58,583 bases of DNA from CAYXDO01 sp964463485 (GTDB lineage: Bacteria; Myxococcota; Kuafuiibacteriia; Kuafuiibacteriales; Kuafuiibacteriaceae), in contig CAYXDO010000063.1 of NCBI GenBank assembly GCA_964463485.1, positions 1-58,583 on the forward strand. The letters are read 5' to 3'. Positions within the stretch are counted from its first letter, which is position 1; the number at the start of each line of letters is the position of its first letter. Shown in pieces: positions 23,887-35,518 of this stretch. Position numbers and translations under genes: made by a program. The notes under the pieces are model-generated. The model searched no databases and was not told the DNA's origin. It was given only the letters and a program-made list of their open reading frames with translations.

Positions 23887-24803
23887 CAGACGTTCGCTCC
23901 CGTCAGCTTGAGAAAGGTCTGCTCTAGCTGCGACTTCTCGTCTTCCAATCTCTTGAGCCCGAGACCCGCGCCGACGATGGCTTTCGCGAGCGCCTCCGAC
24001 TGATCAGTCGTCATTCTCACCTCTAGATCGATCACGCCGTCGCTGCTGGAGACGACTTTGGTCGACTCCACCGCGGGCACCGATCGAACGGCCGTTTCTA
24101 GTGCCTGAGCCTCACCGCGCACGACCAACCGAATTCGCCCGCCGCCCTGAGGCTTCGCGAGCTCTTGCTCGTGCTCGACGCGGCCCCGGTGCATGATCAA
24201 GACGCGGTCGCAGGTCTGACTGATCTCGCCGAGGATGTGGCTCGAGATCAGCACGGTGTGCTTTTCTTTGAGCTTACGAATCAGCGTTCGCATCTCCACG
24301 ATCTGCACGGGATCGAGGCCGTTGATCGGCTCGTCCAAGATCACGAAGTCCGGATCGTGAACGATGGCCTGCGCGATCCCGACGCGCTGTTTGAAGCCGT
24401 GAGAGAGCGTCTGGATCGCTTCGTCGGAGACCTCGCGCAGGTCGCAGAGATCGATCACCTCGGCGAGGCGTCGACGAGAGGTCTCGACGTCGAGCCCCTT
24501 CAATCGGGCCGCGAACTCCAGATAGCTCGAGACCCGCATGTCGTCGTAGAGCGGAGGAGGCTCGGGCAGAAAGCCGATCCGCCACTGCATCGAGAGCGGA
24601 TCGTCGAGGAGGTCGCGACCGTCGATTTCGATGCGGCCCGACGACGGAGTCAAAAGTCCCGCGAGCATCCGCAGCGACGTGGTCTTTCCTGCGCCATTGA
24701 GCCCGAGAAAACCGACGATCTCTCGGTCGGCGATGGAGAAACTCACGCCGTTCACGACACAGCGGCTCGCGTAGAACTTCGTGAGACCTTCGGTGCGAAT
24801 CAT
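23886..24803 (-). CDS. ABC transporter ATP-binding protein (GldA-like)
   Basis: This 305-residue protein has Walker A GLNGAGKTTSLRML, signature LSHGFKQRVGIAQAIVH and Walker B FVILDEPINGLDP, all standard for the ABC-2 ATPases. After about residue 215 a C-terminal extension (RLVVRGEAQALETAVRSVP) is typical of GldA and related drug exporters. The start at 24803 (MIRTEGLTKFY) is set by AGGGG five bases upstream; the longer open frame to 25097 overlaps the next gene antisense. It is the first gene of the ATPase-permease-GldG-DUF4340 operon. Confidence 0.92.
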   Translation of the reverse strand: MIRTEGLTKFYASRCVVNGVSFSIADREIVGFLGLNGAGKTTSLRMLAGLLTPSSGRIEIDGRDLLDDPLSMQWRIGFLPEPPPLYDDMRVSSYLEFAARLKGLDVETSRRRLAEVIDLCDLREVSDEAIQTLSHGFKQRVGIAQAIVHDPDFVILDEPINGLDPVQIVEMRTLIRKLKEKHTVLISSHILGEISQTCDRVLIMHRGRVEHEQELAKPQGGGRIRLVVRGEAQALETAVRSVPAVESTKVVSSSDGVIDLEVRMTTDQSEALAKAIVGAGLGLKRLEDEKSQLEQTFLKLTGANV

Positions 24804-24981
24804 TGGCACCCCTTTCTTGAGGCCCGCGCGACCTCGGACGATCGCGATTCGGGGCTGGAGCGCGCGGTTTCTTACACTTGGATTTCGGTCGGTCAAGGTT
24901 CCAGAGGAGGCGAGGAACGATCTCGAGCCGCCGAACGGTCGAATCTTCGTCCGCGGAATGAAGGAACGAGCTTCGTGGTTC

Positions 24982-26763
24982 TTATCGCTTCGGCGCGCAC
25001 GGCCCAAGCGCTTCGGTCGTGTCCCCTTTTCCAATGGCGTCCGTCGGAAGTGCTTCGATCTCCTCGCAGACCTTCTCGGCCCGGTCGCAGTGGCCATCCG
25101 CTGCCAGCGAGTGAGCCAGGTGCAGGAGCGCCACGCCGAGATTGCGAACGGCGTTCGGCGCGCTGGGATCTACCGCCCGCGCCTCTCGCAGTAGAGTCAC
25201 AGCCTCTTCTTGGTCTCCCGCGTCGAGAGCCGACGCCGCCTCGATGGACAGACAGCGCGCGCGAGCCTGCCTCGGGAATGGATCGGAGGGGTCCAGCGCC
25301 TCGATCTCTTCTAGGGTCGAAAGATCACAGACGTTCCGCGAGAGAGCGTCCTTTACCAGGTGCTCGAGCGCCACTCGAAGATTGTGCTTCGCAGCGCTGT
25401 CGTTGGGAGACAACCGCAAGCCCTCACGAAGTACCTCCGCAGCCTGATCGTAGCGCTTCTCGTCCAACCACCGAAGCCCGATGAGGTGAAGAGCGCGGAG
25501 CCGGTCGGACTCCAAAAACGGCGGAGACGCCCCGCCGCGAGTCTCCGCGAGCTCCTTGACACGAGCGATCATTCGCATCGAGTTGTCGTACTCACCGCGC
25601 TCGGCCCAAGCCATCGCCGACATACGAAGCGCCGCGATCTGGTTCTCTTCGATGGTCGCCCGCAGGTTGGTGTCTCGGGCCGCGATCGGTAGAGACAGAG
25701 CCTCTTCGGACGCCTCGAGCGCACCCACGAGATCGCCCGCCGCTACGCGGTCGAGCGAACGCTCCGCCAACGCAAACGCAAGGAGCCCGGCGCTGTCGTT
25801 CGGCAAGAGCCACTGCAGGGTCTGGGTCAGGAGGAGAGCGCTGTCTCGCTTCTCGACACGATCCCGAGCCAATAGTCGCTCCGTCGAAGCCCGCAAATTC
25901 GTCGATACGGCCGCAGCGATCCGCGGATCCTCGGGCTGGAGCTTCGCCGCCGACAGCAAAGTACGATGCGCCCGCTCCACCCGAATGACGTCGTCCGAGG
26001 CGAGATCGTCGGAGGCCAGCTGCGCCAACAGGGCCGCGCGCTGGCTCCTCAAGAGCGCCTTCATTTCCCAGGTCTCACCCATCGCCTGGGCGCGAGCGAT
26101 CAGGCGCTCGGCGCGGGACACGTCCCCGGCCTCTTGGGCGATGGACGCGCGATTCACGTAGATCGCAGCGAGCAAGCCCACGATCGACGCAGGGCTTCCG
26201 CCTTCGGCGATTGTGTCGCCGGAATCACCGCTCTCGATCTGAAGCCGCCGAAGAATGCGAGCGCGAACCGGGGGATCCGGATCGAAGCCGTCACGAGAGG
26301 TCGGCTCCACGAAGATCGCGCCGCTTGGAACGACGACGACGGAACGAGCGTGGCTCGGAAGGAGCTCTGCGTAGACGTTCAACCTCAGTCGCTCTGCCAG
26401 GAGGTTGTAGAGCGCAGCCGCGGAGACACAGTTGAACCGACCCTCGTCGATGATCTCGCGCAGCGTCGTCGCTCGCGGATCGTAGGTTCTGAGCAGTTGG
26501 CGGCCGTGCAGCGCCCGCAGCAACGTGTGGGCCCGGACCTCGGGCGGATCGCGCATGTCCACCGCTGCCAATATCGGCGTAACCTTTCGCTCGAGCGCCA
26601 CGCGCGCTTGGGCGAGACCTTCGGTCGATTCGTAGCCGCTCACGATGAGCGCGAGTGTCACGACGTCGAAGTCTTCAGCAGAGTCGGTCTGCGGCGCAGA
26701 CGCAGGCAGAGAGTGCGCGCACGCGGAAAGCGCGCAAACCGCAACGGCGGCTCCGACCCGCAT
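24982..26763 (-). CDS. Lipoprotein with transglutaminase-like domain and TPR repeats
   Basis: This 593-residue protein starts MRVGAAVAVCALSACAHSLP (lipobox LSAC). An SirB1-type transglutaminase-like domain spans about residues 75-165: EGRFNCVSAAALYNLLAER carries the Cys, LLPSHARSVVVV the His, and AIFVEPTS an acidic residue. From about residue 200 to the end are TPR-like repeats (IYVNRASIAQEAGDVSRAER, HLIGLRWLDEKRYDQAAEVL, AKHNLRVALEHLV, VRNLGVALLHLAH). The role may be peptide binding or cross-linking in the envelope. A possible promoter lies within 26764-26929, but I cannot define it. Confidence 0.78.
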   Translation of the reverse strand: MRVGAAVAVCALSACAHSLPASAPQTDSAEDFDVVTLALIVSGYESTEGLAQARVALERKVTPILAAVDMRDPPEVRAHTLLRALHGRQLLRTYDPRATTLREIIDEGRFNCVSAAALYNLLAERLRLNVYAELLPSHARSVVVVPSGAIFVEPTSRDGFDPDPPVRARILRRLQIESGDSGDTIAEGGSPASIVGLLAAIYVNRASIAQEAGDVSRAERLIARAQAMGETWEMKALLRSQRAALLAQLASDDLASDDVIRVERAHRTLLSAAKLQPEDPRIAAAVSTNLRASTERLLARDRVEKRDSALLLTQTLQWLLPNDSAGLLAFALAERSLDRVAAGDLVGALEASEEALSLPIAARDTNLRATIEENQIAALRMSAMAWAERGEYDNSMRMIARVKELAETRGGASPPFLESDRLRALHLIGLRWLDEKRYDQAAEVLREGLRLSPNDSAAKHNLRVALEHLVKDALSRNVCDLSTLEEIEALDPSDPFPRQARARCLSIEAASALDAGDQEEAVTLLREARAVDPSAPNAVRNLGVALLHLAHSLAADGHCDRAEKVCEEIEALPTDAIGKGDTTEALGPCAPKR

Positions 26764-26929
26764 TCGGTCATCTTCGCAGCACTCTCGCCGCTCGTCCAGG
26801 AGACCCCCGCAGCGCGGTAAACAAGCCGCGCGGCTCAGTGATCAGCGGACAAACTGCCTGGAAGGAGGATGCCGGAACGGGCACGTGAAGTGCCGCAACT
26901 TGGACAATACCCTGAGAGACCGTCCGGCC

Positions 26930-27745
26930 CTACCGGATCTGGTCCTGAATTCCCAGGTAAAAACGATAAACAGAAAGCTGGTTTGCCCGAACCTCAACCC
27001 TCACGTGCTTTTCGTATTTCCCATCCAATGAACGGAGGACGAGGTGATGCTCGCCCGCCTGGAACGTCGTCGCCTGGAGCGGAGCTCGACCGATCAGATG
27101 CTCGTCCTCTCCGTCGTAGACCTCTCCGTCGGGCGATAGGCCGAGCGTCAGCTGACCTTCGAGCGGCGCATCGGTCATGTGCGCATGCTCAGGGCCTTCG
27201 TCGGGCGTGGACATGGGTGGGTCGAAAAGGATCTCGAGGTCTTTCTGCTCGGCGATCCCGAGCTTTCCACGCCAGGCCCGCGCGCGGCCGTCGATGCTCA
27301 CGACGGTGAGGTCGATCGGGCCGGGGCGGACGATGGTCTTGGTGAGTGGAGTCTTTCCGCGAGGATAGCCGTTGATCCGCACGGACGCCCCCTCTTGGTC
27401 GCTGCGAACGGAGATTGTGGCGTCGGGTGGTTTTGGCACATCGTAGGTGCGGTCGACGACATCACCTGCCGAGATTCGCACGGTTCGCTCGACGGCCTCA
27501 GCGCCCTCGAGCTGCATGCGGAGCGTGTGTTCGCCTGGGGCCAGGAACAGGGTCGCGGGAGTCGCCTCGACCTTGAGCTCTCCGTCGATCCATACCTTCG
27601 CGCCTGTGGGAAAGGTGCGGAGGCGAAACCGGCCAACGTCGACGGGGCGGCCGCTCGCGTCGACGGGTTCGTTGCAGGACGCGGCGCAGACAAACGCGAC
27701 CAAGATCGCGGACACCGCGAGGGTGAGTGCGACACGGGCGCCCAC
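26930..27745 (-). CDS. Secreted protein with PEGA domains
   Basis: This 271-residue protein has a signal peptide-like N-terminus ending VCAASC (possible lipobox). At least two PEGA modules follow: RLRTFPTGAKVWIDGELKVE to LAPGEHTLRMQLEG, and ISVRSDQEGASVRINGYPRG to VRPGPIDLTVVS. A third, less regular unit (LIGRAPLQATTFQAGEHHLV) lies near the C-terminus. PEGA domains are beta-sandwich modules found in envelope proteins. GTG at 27745 is the start. It is divergent from the FHA sigma-54 regulator across a 263-base gap. Confidence 0.78.
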   Translation of the reverse strand: MGARVALTLAVSAILVAFVCAASCNEPVDASGRPVDVGRFRLRTFPTGAKVWIDGELKVEATPATLFLAPGEHTLRMQLEGAEAVERTVRISAGDVVDRTYDVPKPPDATISVRSDQEGASVRINGYPRGKTPLTKTIVRPGPIDLTVVSIDGRARAWRGKLGIAEQKDLEILFDPPMSTPDEGPEHAHMTDAPLEGQLTLGLSPDGEVYDGEDEHLIGRAPLQATTFQAGEHHLVLRSLDGKYEKHVRVEVRANQLSVYRFYLGIQDQIR

Positions 27746-28008
27746 GCACTAGAACTACAAGCTGAGCACGCTGCCGGCTACTCAGATTCCTCTTCGGGCC
27801 GATCGTTTGGACGCGTGACCAGGCATCAAGCCTCGGTGCGCTCGACGCCTGGCTGGAGAGAGACTGTCGGCAGTGCTCCACTGGGGAATCGCGTCGGGCA
27901 CGGGCAGGGGCACGGTGCGAAACCTCGCCTCGCTCGGTTTTCACACATCGGTCCGCTGGTCGACGAGGCCAGTTTGCTCGGAGCCCGCTTGCGGCGGAGG
28001 CGAGCTTC
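27746..28008. other. Divergent intergenic region before the double-FHA regulator
   Basis: This gap contains no credible gene. It includes one degenerate run of the GGGCACG hexamer (27896-27915) that then diverges from the dispersed element (GTGCGAAACCTCGCC instead of the usual GAGTTTCGGAGCC). It should hold promoters for both the PEGA gene and the regulator, but no convincing -24/-12 or -35/-10 pair stands out. Confidence 0.4.
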
Positions 28009-29622
<1,614 letters not shown>

Positions 29623-29639
29623 TCCCTGCAGGCATCCCA

Positions 29640-29892
29640 GGGATCCGTGCTCCCAGGGGTCCGAGCAGTCGAAGGGTCCGCGAAGCTTACGCGCAGAGAG
29701 GTCCGAGGTCCCAGTCGAAGGGTCCGCGAAGCTTACGCGCAGGCAAGATGCCTGCGCTCCCAGGGGGTCCGTGCTCCCAGGAGTCCGAGGTCCCAGTCGA
29801 AGGGTCCGCGAAGCTTACGCGCAGGCAAGATGCCTGCGCTCCCAGGGGTCCGTGCTCCCAGGGGGCCTGCGCTCCCAGGGGCAGGCCCAGGG
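29640..29892. repeat. Cluster of GCGCAGGCA-AGA-TGCCTGCGC hairpin repeats
   Basis: The units GTCCGCGAAGCTTACGCGCA begin at 29676, 29722 and 29804. Two of them continue into a perfect 9-bp hairpin with a 3-base loop (29737-29757 and 29819-29839), then GCTCCCAGGGG. The first unit is cut short before the hairpin. The array fills the convergent space between the sigma-54 regulator and the large lipoprotein, where it may act as a transcription barrier. Related copies lie at 20300 and 58530. Confidence 0.85.
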
Positions 29893-32800
29893 TCAGCGTT
29901 CGGACGGAGCAAACCCGTTGGCGACCCACACGAACGCCGGGCCGCCGCTGAACTTCTTGTACGTGATTTCGTCTCCGTAGATGCAGCGCACGCGAACCAC
30001 GTCTTGCCCGGCCACGATCACGGCTCCGTTTTCGTTGCCTGGGAACTCTTGTCCGTCAGCGAAGGCGCTCGGCCCTGGCACCGGATCGGCGAAGGCCGCT
30101 GCGGAGTCCGTGGGGTTGCGGTCCCGAAAGCTCGTCTTGTACGGCGCGAACGCCTTCCACACGATCGTCGTGCCGAGGGGGACGCCCGGAATGGCCAGGC
30201 TGAACACGCCGTCTCCGGCTCGAAGGTCACCCGAGGTCCCGTCATCCGCGAGCTGGGGTTCGATGCCGTCGAGCGGAGCGCCCTCCTCCGGGAACCCGCG
30301 CAGCACCGAGTTCACGGGGCCTTCCGATCCTGGGATCGGTCGCCCAGCCTCGTCCGCTCTCGCGCCGATCACGAAGACACCTTCGCGGGCGTCCGTGAGC
30401 GCGCTCTGGCTGATGGCCCGAGACGGGGTCTGCCCAGCGACCGAGATCCCGTCGCTCACCTGATACTCCAACACTACGGTCACCGTTGGCGGAGCAGCGG
30501 CCGCGACGAACCCGACCGCGACGTTGGCGACGTTCGCGCTGCGGTCCTTAGCGCCGTTCACGCTGAGGGTGTAGCTGCGGCCGGAGTCGAGGGGTGACGT
30601 TCGGATCCGCGCGATGGTTTCGATCGCAGGCGCCGATCTCGAGTTGAACGCCAAGCGCCGGCGGGACTGATCCCCGCTGAACGCAACCGACACGACGCTC
30701 GCTCCATCGAGCCGATAGCTCGCCGGATCGAGCACGCTCGCGGAGTCCATGCGTTCGCTGAACACGACTGCCAGCTCGGACGCGCCGATCGCCTGCACGG
30801 CAGACACTTGCGGCGGATCGCGTTCTCCGAAGCCAGCGAAGGGCGCGCTGGCCGTGGTGATGGCGTTCGGCGGATCGGCGACGTCGGCCACGCCTCGCAC
30901 CTCGAGCTCGTATTGCGCCAAGATCTCGAGCGGCTCGACGGTGAGCCGGACTCTCGAACGATCGGGCAGGAGCTCCGTCGCGCGAGTCGCGACCTGACCC
31001 GAACCATCACGCTTCCTTACGATGAAGGCTTGGGGTGTGAGCGACGCCGGGTCGATCGCCTCGTCGAATACGACCTCGAGCACGTCGAGATCACGTGCGA
31101 TCACCTCCGACACCGACGGCGGCGAGGTGTCGACGATCGGCGTGAAGGGCATGATGCGGTCCGGGGCGAGCACCGTGGCCGTTCGAAACACTCGGTCGAC
31201 ATGAACCGGCATGGCCGTATCCGTCGCGCCGCGATAGCGCAGAGTGTACGCGGTGGAGACATTCATGGTCGCGCCCTGCGAGAGCGTGACCACCGCCTGA
31301 TTCGCCGGCAACTCGGGCGAGGGCAGCAAGCTCACCGGAGTCCCTAGGCCATCATCGGCGCGCGAGAGCTGCACGGACAGCGAGCCCATCGGGTCCGAGA
31401 GCGCTTCGTCGAACGCGAGCAGGATCGAGCTCGAGTCGCGGGCTCGCGCTCCGAGGAGCTTCGGAGGGGCGAAGTCGGGGAGGGAAGGGCGATGAGGCTG
31501 GAGCGCCGGGACACCGTCATCGTAGTCCTTGGTCGTCCCGCTCTGGTCGAGCACGAGGTCGCGCCACGTCCCAATCAAGATGAACGGGCACTCGGTGTCG
31601 CGGCTCGCGACCTCACAGACCTCGTCCGGCGCCTCTCGTTTGAACACCAACGATCGTCGCGCTGGATCGTCTCCGGTAGCCGAGAGCCGAGCGCCTTGTC
31701 TCACGGACCCGTCGTCCGCGCGCATCGTGACGGGGTCGACGCGGACGCCCGTCGCGTCGTTGGTCGTCGCGAGCACCTTGTAGACCTTCTCCAAGGTAGT
31801 GGGCGGGTTCGTGTATTCGCCCTCGGCCCCGTGCGCTGCCTTCCAAGCCCAGCTTCCCGGCGGGAGCAATACCTCGAGCGTGTAGACCGGTTGTCCCTCG
31901 TACAACTGCTGCGAGGGCTGGAGCTCGAAGCTCGGATAGCCCGTCACGTCGGGACGCCGGCCTCCGAGCTTCGTGATCGAGATCGATCGCCCCGCGAGAT
32001 CGCGTGCGAAGAGCAGGGGTGTCTGCGTGAGGTAGAGCTTCTCGCCGCGCGGAAGGCCGCGGCTCGTGCCGGCGGCGTCGAGATACGCAAAACCAGGCAC
32101 GACGCCGAAGCGGACTTTATAGAGCGCGAACGCTCGGAACGCGATCGCGTGCTCCGCGGCGTTGCCTGCGTCGTCGCGCAAGCCCACGGCTTCGAGGACG
32201 TACGTGGAGCTCTTGTTCTGGGGTGAGGTTCGGAGTCGGACGGTCGGCGGTCCGAGGTCGAGGAGCTCCGCGCCAAACACCTCGAGGCCTTCGATGCGAT
32301 ATCGAGAGGGGTCTTCGGCGGCGCTGTTCTCGGGTCGCTCGTCGAGCTCGATCTCGACGATCTCACCGCGGGTCGGATCGTCGACCTGCGCCGTCGGTAT
32401 CACGTCGAGCAACCCAAGGGCTCGGACGCTCACCATCCGGGGCGGCGTCCGATCGGCCGCGACGTCGACCTCCGCGCGTTCGAGGAGGTTTCCGCGTGCG
32501 GAGACGTCTCGCATCGACTTCACGAACAATCGCGCTGGCTCACGGGGGTGCACTGGGTCGAGCTCGAGCGAGACCTCACTGCCGGAAGGCCGCGCCGAGC
32601 GCACTCGGATGCTTCGCTCGGCCGCGTCGACATACTCGTAGTGGGTGACGTCGGAGGCGTCCACGAAGCTGAGCGGCTCGGAGAAGCGCACGCGCACTCT
32701 CGACGTGGAGAGCCGCTCGGCGGCGACGACTGCGGGTGCGTCGTCGTCGTCCGGGTCGAGCGCGAGCGGAGCTGGACACCGCTGGCACACTCCATTTTCT

Positions 32801-34089
32801 CGAGCCTCTGGGACGCCCTCGGGCGTAAGCGGCGGGCGCGATCGCCCGTCCGTGGCCGAGAGCCCTCCGAGCTTCGAACCAGACGCGCCGGCAGGAAGCG
32901 CCGCGCCGCCGAGGTCCGCGTCGAAGGCGAGCGTCCCTCCGCGTTTCTTGGCCACCGCGTTCAGGTTGACGAAGTTCTTGTTCGACGCTTCGTCCCCAAA
33001 CGAGTCACGTCGAACGATCAGGCAGTCGGGCTCCCCATCGGGCCGCCCCGTGAGCACGTCTTCGATCTCGAGGATGCGTGCGTTGCCAGGCCACTCCTCG
33101 GTCCCGGTGAAGCCTTCGCGCGCCGACCCGTTCGTGTATTTGTAGAGCAGTCTCGCGCCTCGAGGCAGCGGCACGACGATCGAGAAGACTCCGTCGCCCG
33201 CGAGCTCGTCTCCGTTCCTTCCGTCGTCGGTCATGGCGAACGCCGGATCGTTGGGTGTGAGCTTGTTTGGGATCGCGTCGTCTCGAGCCGGCGAAGACTC
33301 GTCGAGCGTGAGACCGATGAACACGCGGCTCTCCTTGGACGCTTGTCGAATGAGCTGCGGGGCCCCATTTCCGTCGCGCCCGCGCCCCGACATGTCGACC
33401 GTGAAGAGCGCGTTCAACTTCGTTGGATCACAACGGACCTCGAGCGCGACGCCGCGGGACGCCGCGCTGAGCGCGCGTGAGTAGCGTTCGATGATGTCGG
33501 CGCCGAGGCTCGTGCTCGGGCCGAACGCGGGATCGAGCTCGGCGTTCTCGGCGTTGAACGCTTCCGCGCCTTCACCTTCGCTCGCCTGGTCGATCTCTCC
33601 GACGACCGACACGAGCTCGCCGAGCTCGGCGCTGGGCGAGGAAGTGAGCGCCTGCAACAGCGCGGCGAGCGCGGTCGGAGGCGTCGCCGCGAAGCTCGAC
33701 CCGGAATCCGAGATCACCTCGTTGGCGACCAACTGCGCAACGCCCGTGCTCACCGAGTCGAGCGTGCCTACACCCGTGACCTCGCCCTTGGGCGCGAACG
33801 GCACGAGCCCCTTGTGGCGACGTCTTCCCTTCAGCGAAGAGACGCGCAGGTTCGAGTACAGCGTGGGCCCAGGCGGCAACGCGAGCTCGAACGAACCGTC
33901 GGTTGTCTCGGCTTGCGCCAACACTTTTCCGTCGGGGCCGAGCACCAGCACGGTCGATCCGGGATCGGCGAGGCCCCCGATCGAAGCCCGCGGTGGCTCG
34001 GTGGCGTCGAACCCGCGCGGCGTCAGGAACACGCCGTCGAACCCGCAGGCCGTCAGCGCCATCAGCGGCAGCGTGCGAAGGATGCGCAC
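29893..34089 (-). CDS. Very large lipoprotein with bacterial Ig-like repeats
   Basis: This 1398-residue protein starts MRILRTLPLMALTAC (lipobox ALTAC). Two related modules, DDGRNGDELAGDGVFSIVVP (about residue 300) and DDGTSGDLRAGDGVFSLAIP (near the C-terminus), resemble choice-of-anchor/carbohydrate-binding-like folds. Between them are at least four Ig-like units of the SbsA/Big_5 style, each with a strand such as RVRFSEPLSFVDASDVTHYE, AFDEALSDPMGSLSVQLS, VVFDEAIDPASLTPQAFIV or VVFSERMDSASVLDPASYRL. A surface-exposed fibre or adhesin is likely. Codon pattern and GC are like the neighbours. The 3' end lies 1 base from a hairpin-repeat cluster. Confidence 0.8.
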   Translation of the reverse strand: MRILRTLPLMALTACGFDGVFLTPRGFDATEPPRASIGGLADPGSTVLVLGPDGKVLAQAETTDGSFELALPPGPTLYSNLRVSSLKGRRRHKGLVPFAPKGEVTGVGTLDSVSTGVAQLVANEVISDSGSSFAATPPTALAALLQALTSSPSAELGELVSVVGEIDQASEGEGAEAFNAENAELDPAFGPSTSLGADIIERYSRALSAASRGVALEVRCDPTKLNALFTVDMSGRGRDGNGAPQLIRQASKESRVFIGLTLDESSPARDDAIPNKLTPNDPAFAMTDDGRNGDELAGDGVFSIVVPLPRGARLLYKYTNGSAREGFTGTEEWPGNARILEIEDVLTGRPDGEPDCLIVRRDSFGDEASNKNFVNLNAVAKKRGGTLAFDADLGGAALPAGASGSKLGGLSATDGRSRPPLTPEGVPEARENGVCQRCPAPLALDPDDDDAPAVVAAERLSTSRVRVRFSEPLSFVDASDVTHYEYVDAAERSIRVRSARPSGSEVSLELDPVHPREPARLFVKSMRDVSARGNLLERAEVDVAADRTPPRMVSVRALGLLDVIPTAQVDDPTRGEIVEIELDERPENSAAEDPSRYRIEGLEVFGAELLDLGPPTVRLRTSPQNKSSTYVLEAVGLRDDAGNAAEHAIAFRAFALYKVRFGVVPGFAYLDAAGTSRGLPRGEKLYLTQTPLLFARDLAGRSISITKLGGRRPDVTGYPSFELQPSQQLYEGQPVYTLEVLLPPGSWAWKAAHGAEGEYTNPPTTLEKVYKVLATTNDATGVRVDPVTMRADDGSVRQGARLSATGDDPARRSLVFKREAPDEVCEVASRDTECPFILIGTWRDLVLDQSGTTKDYDDGVPALQPHRPSLPDFAPPKLLGARARDSSSILLAFDEALSDPMGSLSVQLSRADDGLGTPVSLLPSPELPANQAVVTLSQGATMNVSTAYTLRYRGATDTAMPVHVDRVFRTATVLAPDRIMPFTPIVDTSPPSVSEVIARDLDVLEVVFDEAIDPASLTPQAFIVRKRDGSGQVATRATELLPDRSRVRLTVEPLEILAQYELEVRGVADVADPPNAITTASAPFAGFGERDPPQVSAVQAIGASELAVVFSERMDSASVLDPASYRLDGASVVSVAFSGDQSRRRLAFNSRSAPAIETIARIRTSPLDSGRSYTLSVNGAKDRSANVANVAVGFVAAAAPPTVTVVLEYQVSDGISVAGQTPSRAISQSALTDAREGVFVIGARADEAGRPIPGSEGPVNSVLRGFPEEGAPLDGIEPQLADDGTSGDLRAGDGVFSLAIPGVPLGTTIVWKAFAPYKTSFRDRNPTDSAAAFADPVPGPSAFADGQEFPGNENGAVIVAGQDVVRVRCIYGDEITYKKFSGGPAFVWVANGFAPSER

Positions 34090-34189
34090 GGGGAGCTTCT
34101 ATCAGGGTCGAACGCAAAAGGGCGTCCGGCGAGGGACGGTCGCCAAAGGGGGTTGACGTTCCCAGAACAGCCTTCGACGCTCGCCGAGC

Positions 34190-34822
34190 TTGCGGACCCG
34201 ATTCCTCCTCGTGGCCTTGGTCGCGCTGACCCTCGTCGTGCTCGATCAGTGGACCAAGCTCCTGGCGGTCGAAGGCCTGACACCAGGGCTGCTCGCGCCC
34301 CCCGACTACGTCATGCCCTTCTCCGAGAAGGTGTTGCGCTTCTACACCAAGGTCGAGCATCCGTGCCGCGGGGTCCCCAAGCGTGACTGCCCCGAAAAAT
34401 TTTTCGTCGGAAAGTTCTGGTCGTTCGAGTACCACGAAAATCCCGGAGCTGCCTGGAGCTTCGGCGCCGGCACAAATCCGCGCCTTCGCGTCCCCTTCTT
34501 CGTCTCGGTCTCTGTTCTCGCGATCGGCTTCATCATCTACTACCTCAAGAAGGCGCGGCCCGATCAGCGCCGCGTCGTCGCTGGGCTCGTCCTCGTCTTG
34601 GGCGGAGCCCTCGGTAACCTCATCGATCGCGCCAGGATGGGATACGTCATCGACTTCATCGTCTGGTACATCGACGTCTGGTTCGTAGACACCTATCGCT
34701 GGCCGACCTTCAATGTCGCGGACTCGGCAATAACTTCGGGCGTCGTGCTGTTGATCCTGGACTCGCTCCTCGAAAGGAAGCTGCCAGCGAAGGACGAGGC
34801 CCTCGTGGCCAAGCCTGACTAA
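34190..34822 (+). CDS. lspA: Lipoprotein signal peptidase (LspA), first copy
   Basis: This 210-residue protein has four membrane segments and both catalytic Asp motifs: GNLIDRARMGYVIDFI and TFNVADSAIT. The NPGAAWSFGAG motif is also kept. LspA cleaves prolipoproteins just before the lipidated Cys. Between the first membrane helix and the NPGAAW motif is an enlarged periplasmic loop with two Cys (HPCRGVPKRDC). The start is TTG at 34190, with no strong ribosome-binding site. It lies 28 bases before a second lspA and is followed by lgt, giving a lipoprotein-processing operon. Confidence 0.92.
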   Translation: MRTRFLLVALVALTLVVLDQWTKLLAVEGLTPGLLAPPDYVMPFSEKVLRFYTKVEHPCRGVPKRDCPEKFFVGKFWSFEYHENPGAAWSFGAGTNPRLRVPFFVSVSVLAIGFIIYYLKKARPDQRRVVAGLVLVLGGALGNLIDRARMGYVIDFIVWYIDVWFVDTYRWPTFNVADSAITSGVVLLILDSLLERKLPAKDEALVAKPD

Positions 34823-34850
34823 CCGTTGGCGGACGCAGGCTCGGTTTGAT

Positions 34851-35516
34851 ATGCCCGATCGAATGCGCTGGATCTTCGTTGCGACGGTGGCGCTGCTCGT
34901 GATCTTGGCCGACCAGTGGACCAAGTTCCTCGCCGTCAGGGACCTCACGCCGGGCGTAAGAGAGGCGCACGTACGCGCCATCGAGGGCGGGCTGCCAGCG
35001 GGAGATCCTGATCTGACGCAGCAGCTCGGCTACTTCTATGGGGCGGTGTCGAATCCGTGTGACCACCGAGGATTTGTGTATCCGCGATGCGAGACCATCT
35101 CGTTCATCGACGGCTTCTGGGCGTTTCGGTATGTCGAAAACAAAGGCGCAGCCTGGGGCCTTTTTGCCGGAGTCAGCGATCGCTTTCGAGTTCCGCTTTT
35201 TTACGCCATCTCGATCGCGGCGTTGGTGTTCATCTTCGGCTATCTGCGAAAGCTCTCCGACCGACAGCGAATGATGGCGTGGGGCCTATCGCTCGTGCTC
35301 GGCGGCGCGCTCGGAAATTTCGTCGATCGCCTCCACCTCCAATACGTCATCGACTTCATCGATTGGTACGCGGGCAGTTTTCACTGGCCGACCTTCAACG
35401 TCGCCGACGCCGCGATCTCCACCGGCGTGGGCTTGCTGATTCTGGACAGCGTTCTCGAGCCGAAGCGTAAGCCCGAGCCTGAACCCGCGGCCCGTGGGGC
35501 CAGCGAAGTGAGCTGA
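34851..35516 (+). CDS. lspA: Lipoprotein signal peptidase (LspA), second copy
   Basis: This 221-residue protein is a paralogue of the preceding gene. The catalytic pair is present in GNFVDRLHLQYVIDFIDW and TFNVADAAIS, and NKGAAWGLFAG matches the conserved Asn-Gly motif. The periplasmic loop after helix 1 is even longer here and again carries two Cys (SNPCDHRGFVYPRC). Both copies look active, so they may divide substrates. ATG at 34851 (MPDRMRW) is the start. Only two bases separate its stop from the lgt ATG. Confidence 0.93.
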   Translation: MPDRMRWIFVATVALLVILADQWTKFLAVRDLTPGVREAHVRAIEGGLPAGDPDLTQQLGYFYGAVSNPCDHRGFVYPRCETISFIDGFWAFRYVENKGAAWGLFAGVSDRFRVPLFYAISIAALVFIFGYLRKLSDRQRMMAWGLSLVLGGALGNFVDRLHLQYVIDFIDWYAGSFHWPTFNVADAAISTGVGLLILDSVLEPKRKPEPEPAARGASEVS

Positions 35517-35518
35517 GC

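Noticed and set aside
29640..29892. Repeat cluster considered as a CRISPR array
   Set aside because: The units are spaced 46 and 82 bases apart, the sequence between them is itself repetitive, and no cas gene is nearby.
33572..34981. 469-residue antisense frame crossing from the large lipoprotein to lspA
   Set aside because: It overlaps three well-supported genes and shows no domain or conserved start.
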